Assembly (NCBI GenBank): GCA_002694345.1
Contig: NZLV01000194.1
Coordinates: 1 to 13,955, forward strand
DNA: 13,955 bases
Direction of reading: 5' to 3'
DNA from: Maricaulis sp.
GTDB lineage: Bacteria; Pseudomonadota; Alphaproteobacteria; Caulobacterales; Maricaulaceae
Position 1 is the stretch's first letter; each line of letters begins with the position of its first letter. Below the pieces are notes generated by a model, which searched no databases, had not been told where the DNA came from, and was given only the letters and a program-made list of their open reading frames with translations. The position numbers and the translations under genes were made by a program. Positions 12,559-13,955 of this stretch are shown one piece after another.

Positions 12559-12647
12559 TTGCGATCACTCCAGCCGCTTGCCCTGATTTTATGGACGGGT
12601 TGTGGCGGAATGAAGGGGGCAATCGCGGAATGGTTGCGCTCATCTGT

Positions 12648-13766
12648 TCAAAGCGAGATGGAGGCCGTGAAACTGGCCAGGCGTGGCGCCAGCCGGGGCT
12701 GGAAGGCGGAGACCTGTGACCAGCGCCGGCGCAGGCGGACCGGCAGACTGGCCAGACGGTCCGGCATCACGCCCGCCAGGCGTTCGGTCATTTCCCAGCT
12801 CAGAATGCCGGCCGAGGCCAGGCCGGGAACCAGCAGGCGGCCCTGATCCAGCGGGATCTCATAGCTGGCATAGTATTTTTTGTAGTGCGCACCGCCGCGG
12901 CCCAGATCAATCCGGCTGAGGCCACGCTCATGCGCCTGTTCGAACAGGCCGTGCAGCAGGAGCAGGCCGGGCGAGTATTTCGCCAGTTCCGGGTCATAGG
13001 CCGGGAACCAGGAATGATAGACATCGCCACCGACCAGGCCGAACTCGACCGCGGCCAAACGGTCGCCGAACCAAAGCGCGGCGGTCAGGCCTGAAAATTC
13101 CTGGCCTTCCCGGCGGCGCAGATCGCGCAACACGTCCTGCACCCAGCCGATCGAGAACACGTCCAGCTTGCCGGTCGTGACATATTGTTCCGACTTCCAG
13201 GCCTGCAGCTGGGCAAAGGCCTCGCCCTTGGGGTCGCCCAGCTCGACCCGGACCGGGCCGAAATCGCGCTCGGCGGCCCGCTGGCGGCGGGCGGTTTTCT
13301 TGAAGTGGTCCTTGTGAAGGCTGCGGCGCTCGGCGAAATAGGCCTCCGCCCCGTGCTTGAGATCGACCACGACACTGCCATCCCGCTCCTGCCGCGAGCG
13401 GGGAAGGCCCCCTTTGGGACAGTGCCAATTGTCGAAGACGAGCGCGGAGGTGCCGCAGGCCCGGACCAGCTGGCCGACATCGAAACGGGCGCCGGGGCGT
13501 CCGACAATGCCCTGGTAGTCGCTCATCGGGGCGCCAACCGGGCGGATAATGCCGCCACAGGGCGCATGATGCGGGAAGAAGCCGGCGATGCCGGTCTCGT
13601 CTTCCAGAATGGCGACCCGCACATCCTGACGCGTGCGGGCGACGATTTCGGCGAATTCAAAGCGCAGATAGGGGCTGACAAGCTGGCCATCCTGGCACGC
13701 CCAGTCATTCCACAGAACAATCTCTGCGGCGCTCATGTCCTCGATTGAAACGATCCGCGTGCGCAA
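12648..13766 (-). CDS. GNAT/FemAB-fold acyltransferase (HfsK/CelD-like)
   Basis: A 372-residue soluble protein of the Acetyltransf_6 (CelD/BcsL-like) group within the FemAB/GNAT superfamily. The C-terminal acyltransferase fold is marked by RRSLHKDHFKKTARRQ (148-163), LAAVEFGLVGGDVYHSWFPA (237-256), YSPGLLLLHGLFEQAHERG and IDLGRGGAHYKKYYAS (286-301). Related proteins modify sugars in exopolysaccharide or holdfast synthesis, and HfsK of Caulobacter is the closest functional analogue I know, but no other polysaccharide genes are in the window. The start is TTG 13766, backed by GGGAGG (13778-13773) six to seven bases upstream. The ATG at 13736 has GAGG only two bases away and is less likely. It probably leads an operon with the sugar dehydrogenase. 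Confidence 0.8.
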   Translation of the reverse strand: MRTRIVSIEDMSAAEIVLWNDWACQDGQLVSPYLRFEFAEIVARTRQDVRVAILEDETGIAGFFPHHAPCGGIIRPVGAPMSDYQGIVGRPGARFDVGQLVRACGTSALVFDNWHCPKGGLPRSRQERDGSVVVDLKHGAEAYFAERRSLHKDHFKKTARRQRAAERDFGPVRVELGDPKGEAFAQLQAWKSEQYVTTGKLDVFSIGWVQDVLRDLRRREGQEFSGLTAALWFGDRLAAVEFGLVGGDVYHSWFPAYDPELAKYSPGLLLLHGLFEQAHERGLSRIDLGRGGAHYKKYYASYEIPLDQGRLLVPGLASAGILSWEMTERLAGVMPDRLASLPVRLRRRWSQVSAFQPRLAPRLASFTASISL

Positions 13767-13916
13767 CGCGTGCCTCCCTGGTCCCTCTCTCCTGCCTGAA
13801 GCAAAAGACGGGCCGGTTTCGCCTCGCAGGGGGTGTCAGCTTTTGTCGCGCGCAGGTGCGATGCTGGCCGCTGATCGCCGACTCACGCAGAATATGCGCA
13901 AACACAGGACAGACAG
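13767..13916. other. Divergent promoter region
   Basis: 150 bp between the HfsK-like gene and the gene cut by the right edge. It must contain both promoters. A GANTC site (GACTC, near 13880) is present. No clear -35/-10 pair or palindrome was found. Confidence 0.5.
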
Positions 13917-13955
13917 ATGAACTTGAACGATATCGCGCTGGAAACCTGGCTCGTC
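13917..13955 (+). CDS. Start of a gene cut by the right edge (possibly LysE-type exporter)
   Basis: An ATG at 13917 with AGGA (13906-13909) seven bases upstream opens a frame that runs to the end of the window: MNLNDIALETWLV. The segment LETWLV resembles the first residues of LysE/RhtB amino-acid exporters, which often begin with LETWLAF before the first membrane helix. Thirteen residues are too few for a firm identification. Confidence 0.5.
   Translation, partial: MNLNDIALETWLV

Noticed and set aside
1..13955. CRISPR arrays, tRNAs, insertion sequences, phage or toxin-antitoxin genes
   Set aside because: No spaced direct repeats, no tRNA cloverleaf, no transposase or integrase motifs and no terminal inverted repeats were seen.

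Overview
The window is chromosomal DNA, visibly GC-rich, with a strong G/C preference at third codon positions. It suggests an alphaproteobacterium of the Caulobacterales/Maricaulales (Hyphomonas/Maricaulis-like). The grounds are the dnaX-ebfC-recR cluster preceded by the small SRP RNA, a DnaX lacking most of the zinc cysteines, a membrane-anchored CycM-like cytochrome c, and a FemAB/GNAT protein resembling the holdfast enzyme HfsK. The taxonomic placement is inference from remembered families; no search was run. No insertion sequences, phage genes, CRISPR arrays or tRNAs were seen, and the region reads as ordinary core genome.

Layout, left to right. (1) A + strand operon at 1-2331: the 3' part of an M17 leucyl aminopeptidase, a MarR-type winged-helix protein, and an SH3b-NlpC/P60 peptidase whose start lies inside the regulator gene. 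It ends at a strong bidirectional terminator (2353-2386). (2) A membrane-bound cytochrome c on the - strand (2408-3115) with a long acidic Met/Ala/Glu tail. It is divergent from a small outer-membrane beta-barrel gene (3470-3997) that has its own UUCG-loop terminator. (3) An AhpD-like redox protein (4265-4837) convergent with a - strand block of nudC (4857-5777) and a beta-CASP RNase (5871-7235). (4) An intergenic region (7236-7361) with a Fur-box-like palindrome and a 12-bp perfect palindrome, followed by a 73-residue protein of unknown function. (5) The SRP RNA, then dnaX-ebfC-recR (replication clamp loader, nucleoid-associated protein, recombination mediator), followed by a YhhQ-type queuosine-precursor transporter. 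(6) Two - strand genes, a PQQ-type sugar dehydrogenase and an HfsK-like acyltransferase, divergent from a + strand gene cut by the right edge.

Much of the window concerns nucleic-acid metabolism: clamp loader, RecR, EbfC, SRP RNA, an RNase and the NAD-cap/NADH hydrolase NudC. Peptide and murein turnover (M17 with NlpC/P60) and envelope or respiratory proteins make up the rest.

No spectacular new system is apparent. The points most worth a second look are the Fur-like operator (which contains a GANTC methylation site) with its uncharacterised small gene, a possible ribosome-binding-site switch ahead of the YhhQ gene, the cytochrome tail, and the unusual gene overlaps.
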